From contig CAYYLL010000004.1 in assembly GCA_964472525.1 (NCBI GenBank), forward strand, positions 62,001-126,000: a stretch of 64,000 nucleotides of DNA, given 5' to 3'. Below, piece after piece: positions 1-8,964 of this stretch. The DNA comes from SZUA-37 sp964472525 (GTDB taxonomy: Bacteria; Pseudomonadota; Gammaproteobacteria; UBA6429; Thiohalophilaceae). The position numbers and the translations under genes are program-made. The notes under the pieces are model-generated. The model was given only the letters and a program-made list of their open reading frames with translations. It had not been told where the DNA came from and made no database searches. The stretch's first letter is position 1; every line of letters begins with the position of its first letter.

Positions 1-390
1 TGTAATCTTGAATTACATGCTCTCAAAGCACACTTACCCCGTTTTAAAAAATACGGTGCAACACTTATATCCATTACCCCTCAAAAACCAGATAAATCAT
101 TACAGCAAATAAAAAAAGACAAGTTCGCTTTTGATATTTTAAGTGATTTAGACAGCCATGTGATTAAACAATATAAACTGTTTTTTACCCTACCACCCAA
201 ACTCGTGACACTTTATAAAAAAATGGGGCTAAACCTTGAAGACTTTAATGGCAAAGGTCGCAATGAGTTACCCGTGCCAGGAACTTTTGTTATCGATAAA
301 ATGGGGATTATTCGTGCCGCTTTTGCAGATACCGATTACAAAAAAAGAATGGAACCTGACGCAATCATTGACGCATTAAAAAAACTTTAA
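1..390 (+). CDS. Peroxiredoxin-like (AhpC/TSA family) protein, 5' end missing
   Basis: The reading frame is open from the first base of the window and ends at a TAA at 388-390, giving 129 residues of a protein whose start lies outside. The first residues, CNLELHALKAHLPRF, match the region just after the peroxidatic cysteine in redoxin-like proteins (usual form WCPYCNLELRAL), so the first Cys is probably the second Cys of a C-x-x-C site. The C-terminal half has the thioredoxin-fold signature PVPGTFVIDKMGIIRAAF. By family it should be a cytoplasmic thiol peroxidase or redoxin that reduces hydroperoxides. The catalytic Trp-Cys region itself is not visible, so the exact subfamily is uncertain. 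Confidence 0.75.
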   Translation, partial: CNLELHALKAHLPRFKKYGATLISITPQKPDKSLQQIKKDKFAFDILSDLDSHVIKQYKLFFTLPPKLVTLYKKMGLNLEDFNGKGRNELPVPGTFVIDKMGIIRAAFADTDYKKRMEPDAIIDALKKL

Positions 391-402
391 ACAAATATAA
401 AT

Positions 403-466
403 TAACCTTAGCTGTGCATGAAAAATTAGATTGCTTCGCTAGTACTCGTACCGACAAAATAAGGTT
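403..466 (+). repeat. Partial copy of a dispersed repeat
   Basis: The stretch containing AGATTGCTTCGCTA and CGACAAAATAAGGT is closely matched at 10751-10817, including part of the sequence to the left. This copy lacks the right-hand palindromic arm (GCGAGCGATAGCG) found in the second copy. It lies in the gap after the redoxin gene, as expected for a short non-coding dispersed palindromic repeat. Confidence 0.5.
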
Positions 467-531
467 AAATTAATTAATCAACAATATATATTTGAATAAA
501 GGCAGGCTTTTCAAATAAAATTTAATCCTGT

Positions 532-726
532 TTAACTTAAACTAGTCATATCTTGTCCACAACACATGGGAGATTTTACTTTACCATGCCCATCTGGACA
601 TTCTGAAACATGCACGTCATGTCCATCGTCAGCCGTTACCGAACCATGTACCAATTCCTTACCACATTGACCACACGTCATAGTTCCAATACTCATTCCA
701 CATTTTTCACATTTATAAGCCGCCAT
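532..726 (-). CDS. Small Cys-rich (zinc-ribbon-like) protein
   Basis: A 64-residue protein with three CxxC pairs (CEKC, CGQC and CC near the end) plus several His residues, which suggests one or two bound metal ions, most likely zinc. It has no signal peptide or membrane segment. A ribosome-binding sequence (AGGAG on the - strand, about 731-736) precedes the ATG. It sits tail-to-tail with the redoxin gene. I do not recognise a functional name. The regular Cys spacing and good RBS argue that it is a real gene rather than a chance frame. Confidence 0.7.
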   Translation of the reverse strand: MAAYKCEKCGMSIGTMTCGQCGKELVHGSVTADDGHDVHVSECPDGHGKVKSPMCCGQDMTSLS

Positions 727-944
727 TTTATTCTCCTGAATTTATCTATTGCCTGTTTGTTTTTCTGAGTATAGGTGATCATTCATGACAGTAGAACAAC
801 GATATTGAAAATAAAGTCCTCTCATTTTGTAAGATGAAACAACTTCGCAAATTACCATACTAATAGCTGCTTTTTTATCCAAAGCCACCTATACTTTGCA
901 ACATTACCCGCAAATGAAAAGGACTTTTTGTACCCACATTCCTA

Positions 945-1820
945 TTGGATTTTATTTTGAAATTAGTTACTTTAAGCATCAACTTACTTGCCTCTACACT
1001 ACTCTTCTTTTTCACCCAAGCAACCGTTGTTGCCAACGAACCAAGCGAAAATTTAAACCGTGTTTTTATTGTTGATTGCAAAGCAACCGGGCAATATGGG
1101 CTTTATTCCTATTTGTTATTTTCACGACAACCCGTGTTTGACGCACACACCCGTGCACTCAAACAAATGGAGCGCTTACTGCGTGATGTTAACCAGTTAA
1201 AACAGCATTACACCCATACACCCACTGACAACCAGCAGACCGTCTATATACCGGTTTCTTTTGAACCACAAACTTGGATAACCCAACCAACAGAAAATGA
1301 CTACGATGCCGCTGCACGTTGGGTAATGCACAATTTTGATTTCCAATGCAGCAAAAAACTATTAAACCATTTCCCCAAAATAAAAGGTGATGGCCCTTAT
1401 ATCTTGTCCAGTGCCCAAAAAATTCAGCAGACATCACCGTGGCGAATGCCTGTACTGGTACAAGATCTTTCAACCGCAAAGCTCGGTGAATCTCTATTCT
1501 GGTTTGATACTTTCTTTAAAAAAAGTGCACAACCGCAACCATGGGAAACGATGGATCTGCTGCGTTTACAGGAAAATATGTTGTCGTTATTGTTAGGGCA
1601 GTACCACAAGGAAAAACAAAAGACCCTACCAACACCCACATTATTACCAACAGCAAACCCCTTACACAACAAACAGCCAAAACAAATACAAACAGAGCCA
1701 AAAATGGCTTACTCCATTCATAAAAGCCCATGGATTAAGAGTAATCCCTATCTCAACAAAATAACCATTCAATTTAAAAGGGAAAAAGTAAAAGAATCCA
1801 CACGTCAAACTAAAAGGTAA
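945..1820 (+). CDS. Hypothetical secreted protein
   Basis: An open frame of 291 codons starting at TTG 945, with a second possible TTG start at 957; no good RBS separates the two. The N-terminus has a hydrophobic segment (LSINLLASTLLFFFTQATVVA) that looks like a signal peptide cleaved near residue 30. The middle contains aromatic-rich helical sequence and two Cys (VDCKA and FQCSK) that could form a disulfide. The C-terminal 70 residues are rich in Lys, Gln and Pro and look disordered. I do not recognise the family. Overlapping frames are shorter, and the signal-like N-terminus supports this frame. Confidence 0.55.
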   Translation: MDFILKLVTLSINLLASTLLFFFTQATVVANEPSENLNRVFIVDCKATGQYGLYSYLLFSRQPVFDAHTRALKQMERLLRDVNQLKQHYTHTPTDNQQTVYIPVSFEPQTWITQPTENDYDAAARWVMHNFDFQCSKKLLNHFPKIKGDGPYILSSAQKIQQTSPWRMPVLVQDLSTAKLGESLFWFDTFFKKSAQPQPWETMDLLRLQENMLSLLLGQYHKEKQKTLPTPTLLPTANPLHNKQPKQIQTEPKMAYSIHKSPWIKSNPYLNKITIQFKREKVKESTRQTKR

Positions 1821-1931
1821 TTTTAAAATTGCCCGAAATGGCTGTTTCGTCCAGACCAATATTACAAAGTAAAAATTGCTTTTAACAAATTTAAAATGAA
1901 ATACAAGTGCTTTATTGGCTTTTTTTGAATG

Positions 1932-2157
1932 TTATTCACAGCTAATATTCGCTTGTTTTTTAACCGTATTTTTTATATAAGAAAAGCAACATATAAACAA
2001 TAATAGCCTATAAAAACAATGTAACACATTGATTATAAATAATATATTCCGAAGTGGTTAAAATTTAACCATTGTAACAAAAATGTAGTACTGACGCGGA
2101 TTTCACTTCTATTATCCCTTTTCATCCACAAAGTTATCCACAGGAATTGTGGATAAG
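1932..2157. promoter_or_regulatory. DnaA-box-like cluster in an AT-rich gap
   Basis: The 508-bp gap 1821-2328 holds TTATTCACA at 1932-1940, TCATCCACA at 2122-2130, the exact R-type box TTATCCACA at 2134-2142 and its inverted copy TGTGGATAA at 2149-2157. Another TTATCCACA lies inside priA at 2534-2542. The sequence between the first box and the cluster is very AT-rich and includes the interrupted palindrome GGTTAAAATTTAACC at 2056-2070. The arrangement would suit DnaA binding, either as a regulatory site for priA or as part of an origin. Neither dnaA, dnaN nor gidA is in the window, so an origin call is not justified. Confidence 0.4.
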
Positions 2158-2328
2158 GCGAGGTAAATAGAAACAACAATACCTTAGCCAATTTATTCTA
2201 GAATTTACCTTAGAATAACATCCTAACTGTCTTCCAAATGTTGAAATTATGTTGATTTTGTATAGTTTTCTATCAACTCGGCACAAAGACTTGTTCAGTA
2301 TTGTAAAACTTCTGTTAACGTAACGCCC

Positions 2329-4638
2329 ATGCAAGACTCTCTTTTTAGCTCAGACTCTAAATCCGGGACCCCACCCAGCCCACAAACTGAAAATTTGCAG
2401 ACTATTCAAGTGGCTGTTCCCAAACCGCTGCGGTCACTGTTTGATTATCGGGTGAGCACACAGCAAATGACCAGACTCAAGCCCGGGATGCGCGTAAAAG
2501 TACCCTTTGGCAGGCAGCAGCTTATTGGGGTTGTTATCCACACTGATCAAGTCAGCCATTATCCCAGCGATAAATTAAAAGCCATTATCAACATTATCGA
2601 CGATTCACCTTGCCTGCCCAACAATATTTTAGAGTTACTTCAATGGGTAAGTCGTTACTACCAGTATCCAATTGGTGAAGTCTTTTCCCATGCCTTACCT
2701 GCGTTATTGCGACAGGGGAAGCCACCATTACCGGTAACGGAAAATGTCTGGCAGCTCACCGAACAAGGCCGTGCTACCGACTCGGCAACTCTTGGTCGCG
2801 CACTGAAACAACGACAAATTCTGGACTTTCTAAAGCACACTGCCGACAGTGACAATATTAGCACCACTCATACTGCCACCAGGCTAAACCAACAGTGGAG
2901 CAACTGGCGCGATGCCATGCGTCGACTCGATGAAAAAGGACTCGTTACTCAAACACAGCAAAGCTCAATTTTTGCCAACACATTAAAGCCCACCGCCAGC
3001 CCCTTGCACCGTTTAAATCACGAGCAGCAACTCGCCGCAGACAGCATTAGCAAGGCCCTCGGCCAACATCATGCCTTTTTACTCGAAGGCATTACCGGCA
3101 GCGGCAAAACCGAAGTTTATATGCAGGTAATTCTGGCCGTACTCCAGCGAGGCCAACAGGTTTTAGTACTCGTGCCCGAAATCGGTTTAACCCCACAACT
3201 AGTTGAACGCTTCGAGCGCCACTTAAATACCCACGTTGCGGTTTTACATTCGTCCATGAATGATACTGAACGCCTGAATAACTGGTTAGCAACGCAAGAT
3301 GAAAATAACGACTCAAGAGCCCGCGTACTTATTGGCACCCGTTCGGCCGTGTTTACTCCGTTTAAAAATTTAGGTTTGATCTTAATCGATGAAGAACATG
3401 ACCTGTCTTTAAAACAACAGGACGGCTTACGCTATTCCGCGCGTGACGTGGCTATTATGCGTGCCCACAGTGCCAATATACCTATTATACTAGGTTCAGC
3501 AACGCCTTCTTTAGAAACCTTATACAACGCACAACAGCAACGTTTCACCCATTTACGATTAAAACAACGCGCCGGGGAAGCTGTCCTGCCGGATATTCAT
3601 TTACTCGACGTTCGCAGCCAGAAGCTCAAACACGGTTTATCGGCACAACTTATTCAGCGCATACGCGCCCACCTTGAACAAGGCAATCAGGCTTTATTGT
3701 TTTTAAACCGACGTGGGTTTGCACCCGTACTCATGTGTTATGAATGTGGCTGGCTATCTCACTGCCCACGCTGCGATGCCTACCTTACCTTGCACCAACG
3801 TGCCCAACAGTTACGCTGCCACCACTGCGGCACCGAAACACATATTCCACACGCCTGCCCGGACTGCCAGAACAAGGGCGCGCAGAGTGAACTTAACCCC
3901 GTCGGCCTTGGCACCGAACAAGTCGAAGACGCGCTTGCAAGCTTATTCCCGGATAAAACCATTTTAAGGATCGACCGCGACAGCACCCGTAAAAAAGGTG
4001 AGCTAGAAAGCAAACTACAGCAAGCCAAAGACGACCATATTGATATTTTACTCGGCACCCAAATGCTCGCCAAAGGCCACCACTTTCCACGCGTGACCTT
4101 AGTCGGGATTTTAAGCGCCGACCAAGGTTTATACAGCGCCGACTTCCGCGCCAGTGAACGTATGGGTCAACTGATTTTACAGGTAGCCGGACGCGCCGGA
4201 CGTGAACAACAGCGCGGCGAAGTACTCATTCAAACCTGTCACCCAGACAACCCCTTACTACGCGACTTGCAACACCACAGCTACCCCGATTTTTGCAAAG
4301 ACTTATTCAATGAACGCCAACAGGCGATGTTGCCACCGTATACTTACCATGTGCTGATTCGCGCCGAAGCGATTGACGAAGATTCACCTATTGAATTTTT
4401 ACAGGCTGCCAAAAATGCCCAACCATCTATCAAGAATAATCTTGTTGAAGTCTTCGGCCCCTTCCCCGCGCCCATGACCCGCCGTGCCAGTCGCTATCGT
4501 TATCAAATGTTATGTCAGGCAGGCAACAGAAATGATTTACAACAACTAATGCACCACTGGCTACCACTTATCGAGAAATTACCCAACCGCAAAAAAGTAA
4601 GATGGTCGGTGGACGTGGATCCACAGGAGATGTTTTAA
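2329..4638 (+). CDS. priA: Primosomal replication-restart helicase PriA
   Basis: A 769-residue superfamily 2 helicase that recognises stalled forks and reloads the replicative helicase. The N-terminal DNA-binding domain (about 25-125) is followed by Walker A GITGSGKT at about 254-261 and a DEEH box at about 354-357. A zinc-binding insert starts at about residue 470 with four CxxC pairs (CYEC, CPRC, CHHC, CPDC). The helicase C motif GRAGR follows. The length is slightly above that of the E. coli protein. The ATG follows an AT-rich gap carrying DnaA-like boxes, so DnaA might influence its expression; that is inference. Confidence 0.97.
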   Translation: MQDSLFSSDSKSGTPPSPQTENLQTIQVAVPKPLRSLFDYRVSTQQMTRLKPGMRVKVPFGRQQLIGVVIHTDQVSHYPSDKLKAIINIIDDSPCLPNNILELLQWVSRYYQYPIGEVFSHALPALLRQGKPPLPVTENVWQLTEQGRATDSATLGRALKQRQILDFLKHTADSDNISTTHTATRLNQQWSNWRDAMRRLDEKGLVTQTQQSSIFANTLKPTASPLHRLNHEQQLAADSISKALGQHHAFLLEGITGSGKTEVYMQVILAVLQRGQQVLVLVPEIGLTPQLVERFERHLNTHVAVLHSSMNDTERLNNWLATQDENNDSRARVLIGTRSAVFTPFKNLGLILIDEEHDLSLKQQDGLRYSARDVAIMRAHSANIPIILGSATPSLETLYNAQQQRFTHLRLKQRAGEAVLPDIHLLDVRSQKLKHGLSAQLIQRIRAHLEQGNQALLFLNRRGFAPVLMCYECGWLSHCPRCDAYLTLHQRAQQLRCHHCGTETHIPHACPDCQNKGAQSELNPVGLGTEQVEDALASLFPDKTILRIDRDSTRKKGELESKLQQAKDDHIDILLGTQMLAKGHHFPRVTLVGILSADQGLYSADFRASERMGQLILQVAGRAGREQQRGEVLIQTCHPDNPLLRDLQHHSYPDFCKDLFNERQQAMLPPYTYHVLIRAEAIDEDSPIEFLQAAKNAQPSIKNNLVEVFGPFPAPMTRRASRYRYQMLCQAGNRNDLQQLMHHWLPLIEKLPNRKKVRWSVDVDPQEMF

Positions 4639-4885
4639 AAAGATTGTTAAAAAGTAAGCATCGACTTTTAACATCGGTTATAAATATAGGGGGGAGTATT
4701 CCCTAATCATCCGTACGGATATACGCTATCTGTCTTCTTTGACGTGCCAAAATCGTTGACAATCCAACCCTTTGATCTTCTTAATTTTATTGCGGTTAAT
4801 CAAGCATACACCCTATTAGTAATGCTGCGCTAAGGCTATAATGATTATTTTTAAACTCGACCAAAAACAGATCCCTAAACTATTT

Positions 4886-6640
4886 ATGAAATCCGAAATC
4901 AGCCAATTATTGCAACACGCCGTTGAACAGTTACAAACACAAGGCATATTACCTGCCGATTTGAATATAAATATTCGTCTGGAGAACACCCGCGACTCCT
5001 CCCACGGTGATTTAGCCTGTAATTTAGCCATGATGTTGGCCAAACCCGCCAAAGCCAAGCCGCGTGATATTGCTGAAGCCATTGTAACGGCCTTACCTGC
5101 ATCAGATTTGGTTAGCAAGGTTGAAATAGCGGGGCCCGGTTTTATTAATTTTTACCTCAATGCCAGTGCCACCGCATCGATCGTTAAACAAATTCTGGAG
5201 GCGGGCGAGACTTACGGCCAGTGCAAACTTGTTGAAGACAAAAAAGTTCAAATCGAATTTGTATCGGCCAACCCGACAGGTCCATTGCATGTTGGCCATG
5301 GCCGCGGCGCAGCTTACGGTGCGACCTTGGCCAATCTTTTATCCGCCGTGGGTTATAAGGTTCACCGTGAATATTATGTGAATGATGCCGGGCGACAAAT
5401 GGACATCCTGTGCGCCAGTGTCTGGTTACGTTATTTGGAATTGTGCGGTGAAGAATTTGATTTCCCGGCCAATGGTTATAAAGGGGATTATGTCTGGGAC
5501 ATTGCGGCCACCTTGCACCGCGAAAATGCCGACAAGTTTAAACATAGTTGGCCGATAGCCGAGCAGCTACCCAAAGACGAACCAGACGGTGGCGATAAAG
5601 AAGAATATATTGATGCGATTATCGACCATGCTAAAACATTATTAGCCGATAATTACCGAACAGTTTTCGATCTTGGTTTAAATTATCTAGTCGCAGACAT
5701 TAAAGATGATTTGCAACACTTTGGTGTCGAGTTTGATGAGTGGTTTTCTGAGCGAAAACTAATGGATGATGCCTCCGTACAAACCGCGCTCGACCTTTTA
5801 CAAAAGAACAACCACGTTTATGAAAAAGGCGGTGCGCTCTGGTTTCGCTCGACTAACTTTGGTGACGAAAAAGATCGCGTGGTGGTGCGTGACAATGGCC
5901 AAACCACTTATTTTGCATCCGATATTGCTTACCATTTGAATAAATTCGAGCGTGGTTTTGAAACCGTGATTGATATTTGGGGTGCCGACCATCATGGTTA
6001 TGTGCCTCGTGTTAAAGCGGCTATTACGGCCACGGGGCAAGATGCAGAAAAATTAAAAGTGTTGTTGGTTCAGTTTGCAGTGTTGTACCGTGATGGCGAA
6101 AAAGTCCCCATGTCAACACGCTCGGGACAGTTCGTTACTTTACGTGAACTGCGTAAAGAAGTGGGCAGTGATGCTGCACGTTTCTTTTATGTGATGCGTA
6201 AGTGCGAGCAACATCTTGATTTCGATCTTAATCTGGCTAAATCACAAAGTAACGATAACCCCGTTTACTATATTCAATACGCCCATGCACGTGTTTGCAG
6301 TGTGTTTCGTCAACTGAACGAAAAAAATCTGCAATACGATCAAACCATGGGCCTTAAAAATATTGACATCTTAACTGAACCGCATGAGCAGTCCCTAATA
6401 ACCAAACTGGGGCGTTATGCTGAAATGATTCAAAATGCAGCCAACCATTACGAACCACACCAAATTGCTTATTACTTACGGGAACTGGCAAATGAGTTCC
6501 ATAGCTATTACAACGCACACCAGTTTATCGTGGATGATGATAAAATACGTCAAGCACGTTTTGCTTTAATCAGCGCAACCCGTCAGGTCATTGCCAATGG
6601 CCTGAAAATATTAGGTGTCTCGTCACCAGATAAAATGTAA
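4886..6640 (+). CDS. argS: Arginyl-tRNA synthetase
   Basis: Class I aminoacyl-tRNA synthetase that charges tRNA-Arg. The HIGH-type motif HVGH is at about residues 135-138 in SANPTGPLHVGHGRG, and the KMSKS-like loop PMSTRSGQF at about 408. The N-terminal Add1 tRNA-recognition domain and the C-terminal anticodon-binding DALR domain are both present. I chose ATG 4886 (584 aa, MKSEISQLL) because it matches the family N-terminus. A further in-frame ATG at 4841 would add 15 unlikely residues and overlaps a TATAAT (4837-4842) that may be a promoter -10 element. It is the second gene of a co-directional priA-argS-SPOR-protease set. Confidence 0.96.
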   Translation: MKSEISQLLQHAVEQLQTQGILPADLNINIRLENTRDSSHGDLACNLAMMLAKPAKAKPRDIAEAIVTALPASDLVSKVEIAGPGFINFYLNASATASIVKQILEAGETYGQCKLVEDKKVQIEFVSANPTGPLHVGHGRGAAYGATLANLLSAVGYKVHREYYVNDAGRQMDILCASVWLRYLELCGEEFDFPANGYKGDYVWDIAATLHRENADKFKHSWPIAEQLPKDEPDGGDKEEYIDAIIDHAKTLLADNYRTVFDLGLNYLVADIKDDLQHFGVEFDEWFSERKLMDDASVQTALDLLQKNNHVYEKGGALWFRSTNFGDEKDRVVVRDNGQTTYFASDIAYHLNKFERGFETVIDIWGADHHGYVPRVKAAITATGQDAEKLKVLLVQFAVLYRDGEKVPMSTRSGQFVTLRELRKEVGSDAARFFYVMRKCEQHLDFDLNLAKSQSNDNPVYYIQYAHARVCSVFRQLNEKNLQYDQTMGLKNIDILTEPHEQSLITKLGRYAEMIQNAANHYEPHQIAYYLRELANEFHSYYNAHQFIVDDDKIRQARFALISATRQVIANGLKILGVSSPDKM

Positions 6641-6692
6641 AGCGCACGTAATTTATCGAATCTAACTTTTAATTTAATGTTATCCTAAAACT

Positions 6693-7292
6693 ATGTCACG
6701 CGATTACGCTAAAACACCCCGTCCTAAACACCCCAACAGTATTCCCGGCTGGGCATGGTTACTGGCCGGTTTAGCCATTGGTTTATTTGTTGCACTACTG
6801 GTTTACATTAATGACTATACCCCTAACAGTAATAAATCGGCTGTGAAAAATGCTTTTAGTGATATTGTTAACACCACCACGGACAATGTGAAACAGTTAA
6901 AGAAACAATCTACAAATATCGTTAAACAAGGTAACAAAAAAAATAAAAAACCACGTTTTGACTTTTATACCATTTTACCTGAACTTGAAGTAACGGTACC
7001 TGATGAAGAATTAAAACAGGAAACATCCCTAACCAATAAGAAACAAAATCTTACTGCACCACTTATGTTGCAAGCCGGTTCATTCAGAAAATTTGATGCC
7101 GCCGACAAACTCAAGGCAACGCTAGCATTACAGGGTATTAGCGCAAGGATCCAAACCATCACCAAAACCAATGGTGACAAGTGGCACCGTGTGCAGGTTG
7201 GGCCCATCCGTGACCTAAATATTTTAAATAAAACACGCCATCGTCTGCGTAAAATGGGTATTGCAAGTATTGTGGTTAAACAAAAAACTTAA
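6693..7292 (+). CDS. SPOR-domain cell-division-type membrane protein
   Basis: A 199-residue bitopic inner-membrane protein: a short basic cytoplasmic N-terminus, one membrane helix at about 20-41 (WAWLLAGLAIGLFVALLVYI), a Lys/Gln-rich linker, and a C-terminal SPOR domain at about 125-199 (LQAGSFRKFDAADKLKATL, then VQVGPIRD). SPOR domains bind denuded peptidoglycan at the division septum. The position directly after argS is the usual place for this FtsN-like SPOR protein in gammaproteobacteria. It is shorter than E. coli FtsN, so I do not assign ftsN. Confidence 0.9.
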   Translation: MSRDYAKTPRPKHPNSIPGWAWLLAGLAIGLFVALLVYINDYTPNSNKSAVKNAFSDIVNTTTDNVKQLKKQSTNIVKQGNKKNKKPRFDFYTILPELEVTVPDEELKQETSLTNKKQNLTAPLMLQAGSFRKFDAADKLKATLALQGISARIQTITKTNGDKWHRVQVGPIRDLNILNKTRHRLRKMGIASIVVKQKT

Positions 7293-7296
7293 GAAT

Positions 7297-7983
7297 ATGC
7301 CTTACGCATTTGCTCTCGTTTTTATTATTATCCTTCTATATAGCTCACAATGGTGGGTTAAATACACACTAAACCATTACGCTAGCACGCTTGATCACTT
7401 ACAGGGAACTGGCGGTGAACTGGCGCGACATCTGCTCGATCGTTTTGGAATGCAAGATGTTAAAGTTGAGATTGATGAGCGTGGCGACCATTACGATCCC
7501 ATCGAAAGAGCGGTACGTTTAAGCACCGATAACTTTAACAACAAATCACTTACCGCCATTGCCGTTGCCACCCATGAAGTCGGCCATGCCATTCAACATC
7601 ACCGCAAAGAACCACTATTGGCTTTGCGCACCAAGTTAGTTAAAGTCGCTGCCGTCAGTGAAAAATTAGGTTCACTTGCTTTTATACTGATGCCCATTGT
7701 TGTTGGTATTACTCATGTACCACAACTCAGCTTTATACTTATCGGTGCCGTTATATTAAGTATGTTCGTTGCCGTTATTGTTCATTTTGTTACCCTGCCA
7801 GTGGAATGGGATGCTAGCTTTGGCAAGGCGCTGCCAATACTTGAAGAAGGCTACGTACATACCGATGAACTGGTTGCGGTTAGAAAAGTATTACGTGCAG
7901 CCGCACTAACCTATGTTGCAGCATCATTAGCCGGCGTGCTTAACTTGTGGCGTTGGTTGGCGTTGCTTCGTCGCAGAATATAA
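7297..7983 (+). CDS. YugP-type membrane zinc metallopeptidase
   Basis: A 228-residue membrane protein with a zinc-protease motif HEVGH at about residues 93-97 and hydrophobic segments at about 3-20, 120-165 and 200-220. This matches the putative neutral zinc metallopeptidase family typified by YugP; its substrate is unknown. I chose ATG 7297, just after the SPOR gene stop (7292), rather than an upstream TTG inside that gene. The 4-base spacing suggests translational coupling in one operon. Confidence 0.85.
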   Translation: MPYAFALVFIIILLYSSQWWVKYTLNHYASTLDHLQGTGGELARHLLDRFGMQDVKVEIDERGDHYDPIERAVRLSTDNFNNKSLTAIAVATHEVGHAIQHHRKEPLLALRTKLVKVAAVSEKLGSLAFILMPIVVGITHVPQLSFILIGAVILSMFVAVIVHFVTLPVEWDASFGKALPILEEGYVHTDELVAVRKVLRAAALTYVAASLAGVLNLWRWLALLRRRI

Positions 7984-8083
7984 TTTTGTGCAATAATAGC
8001 CATTGTACATATTCATTATTAATTAACATCGTGTGGAACCGTTTTTTTGAAAGCTATTCTAGTGATATTATTAGCATCAAAGA

Positions 8084-8497
8084 CTACTGAGCTGTCAGAA
8101 TAGCTCCGTCGAGACCCACAACAACCAACTGGTTACCATCCCAAATAACGTTTTGCAGAAGTTCAGCACCGGTATAACTTGGCGTACTCCAATTAACCCC
8201 GTTCGGGCTAGTTACAACAACACCTTCAAAACCACCAACGGCCACAAACTGACTTCCCATCCAAGTCACAGCCCTAAATTCATTGTTTGAGCCCACTATC
8301 TGCATTGTCCAGTTGACGCCGTTCGTACTAGAAGCCATTGAACCAGCTTGACCAACAACCACTAACCGACTGCTATTCTATGCGACATCTCGGAAAGTAG
8401 GTGCCGCCAACCCTGATGGTAAACTCGTTGACAGTGGCACGGTCTGCGCATGCCAAAATGTATCAGTTATCGACACCAGTAACTTATTCGCCGCTGC
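8084..8497 (-). pseudogene. Decayed BNR/beta-propeller-type secreted protein fragment
   Basis: Reading on the - strand from about 8497, the frame encodes a repeat protein with motifs such as STNGVNWTMQ and SPNGVNWSTP, plus GSQFVAVG and GNQLVVVG, typical of BNR/sialidase-like propeller blades. It is interrupted by an in-frame TAG at 8378-8380 where the repeat pattern (xNSSRLVVVG after RDVA) calls for Trp, so a TGG-to-TAG change is likely. No start codon or signal peptide is seen upstream, and the 5' part runs into the end of the DUF4124 gene. The piece from 8362 could restart at GTG, but only two or three blades remain. It looks like the residue of a larger gene. Confidence 0.65.
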
Positions 8498-8949
8498 GCA
8501 CCATCTACTGATTTTTTTCGTTCGTCATCAGATAAAACTTGTTGCTGGCCACTTTTATCTTTTTTGTATATACGTCGCGCATTTTGAAAGTTATTTAAAT
8601 CCTTTTTTGCTTTTTCGCAATTTTGTTTAATTTCATTCTGATGCTGTTCCAGTTTTTTGCGCTTGTTTTCTTTATCTTCTCGTTCTCGTTTAGAGACTTT
8701 TAAAAACTCTTTTTCTTTTTTCATTTGTTCATCAAGAATTTGTTTTCTTGATTTTTTTGTACCATCCTCATTAAACTCTACTTTATTTTCCTGATGTTTT
8801 ATACCTATCCATTTCTGGCCACAAGGAACCGAAGTGAAATTAATTATGCCACTCCTATCTTTACACTTGTATATTTCCGCTTGCGCAAAACTCACCATAG
8901 TAAAAAGATAAATTAATAATAAAAATAGTCTAAGCAGGATTTTAATCAT
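8467..8949 (-). CDS. DUF4124-domain exported protein
   Basis: A 160-residue protein with a signal peptide (LLRLFLLLIYLFTMVSFAQA) followed by the DUF4124 signature AEIYKCKDRSGIINFTSVPC, which has two Cys likely to form a disulfide. The rest is a strongly charged Lys/Glu-rich coiled coil ending in YWCR. The family is periplasmic or envelope-associated with no known function and is common in gammaproteobacteria. Its 3' end slightly overlaps the decayed propeller remnant. Confidence 0.8.
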   Translation of the reverse strand: MIKILLRLFLLLIYLFTMVSFAQAEIYKCKDRSGIINFTSVPCGQKWIGIKHQENKVEFNEDGTKKSRKQILDEQMKKEKEFLKVSKREREDKENKRKKLEQHQNEIKQNCEKAKKDLNNFQNARRIYKKDKSGQQQVLSDDERKKSVDGAQRRISYWCR

Positions 8950-8964
8950 AATAATTTAATAAAT

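Noticed and set aside
1821..2328. Chromosomal replication origin
   Set aside because: DnaA boxes are good, but dnaA, dnaN, gidA and parAB are absent and gene directions do not diverge here; kept only as a regulatory or origin-like finding.
4841..4885. Longer argS start at ATG 4841
   Set aside because: The extra 15 residues do not fit the family and the ATG overlaps a TATAAT; ATG 4886 fits family length.
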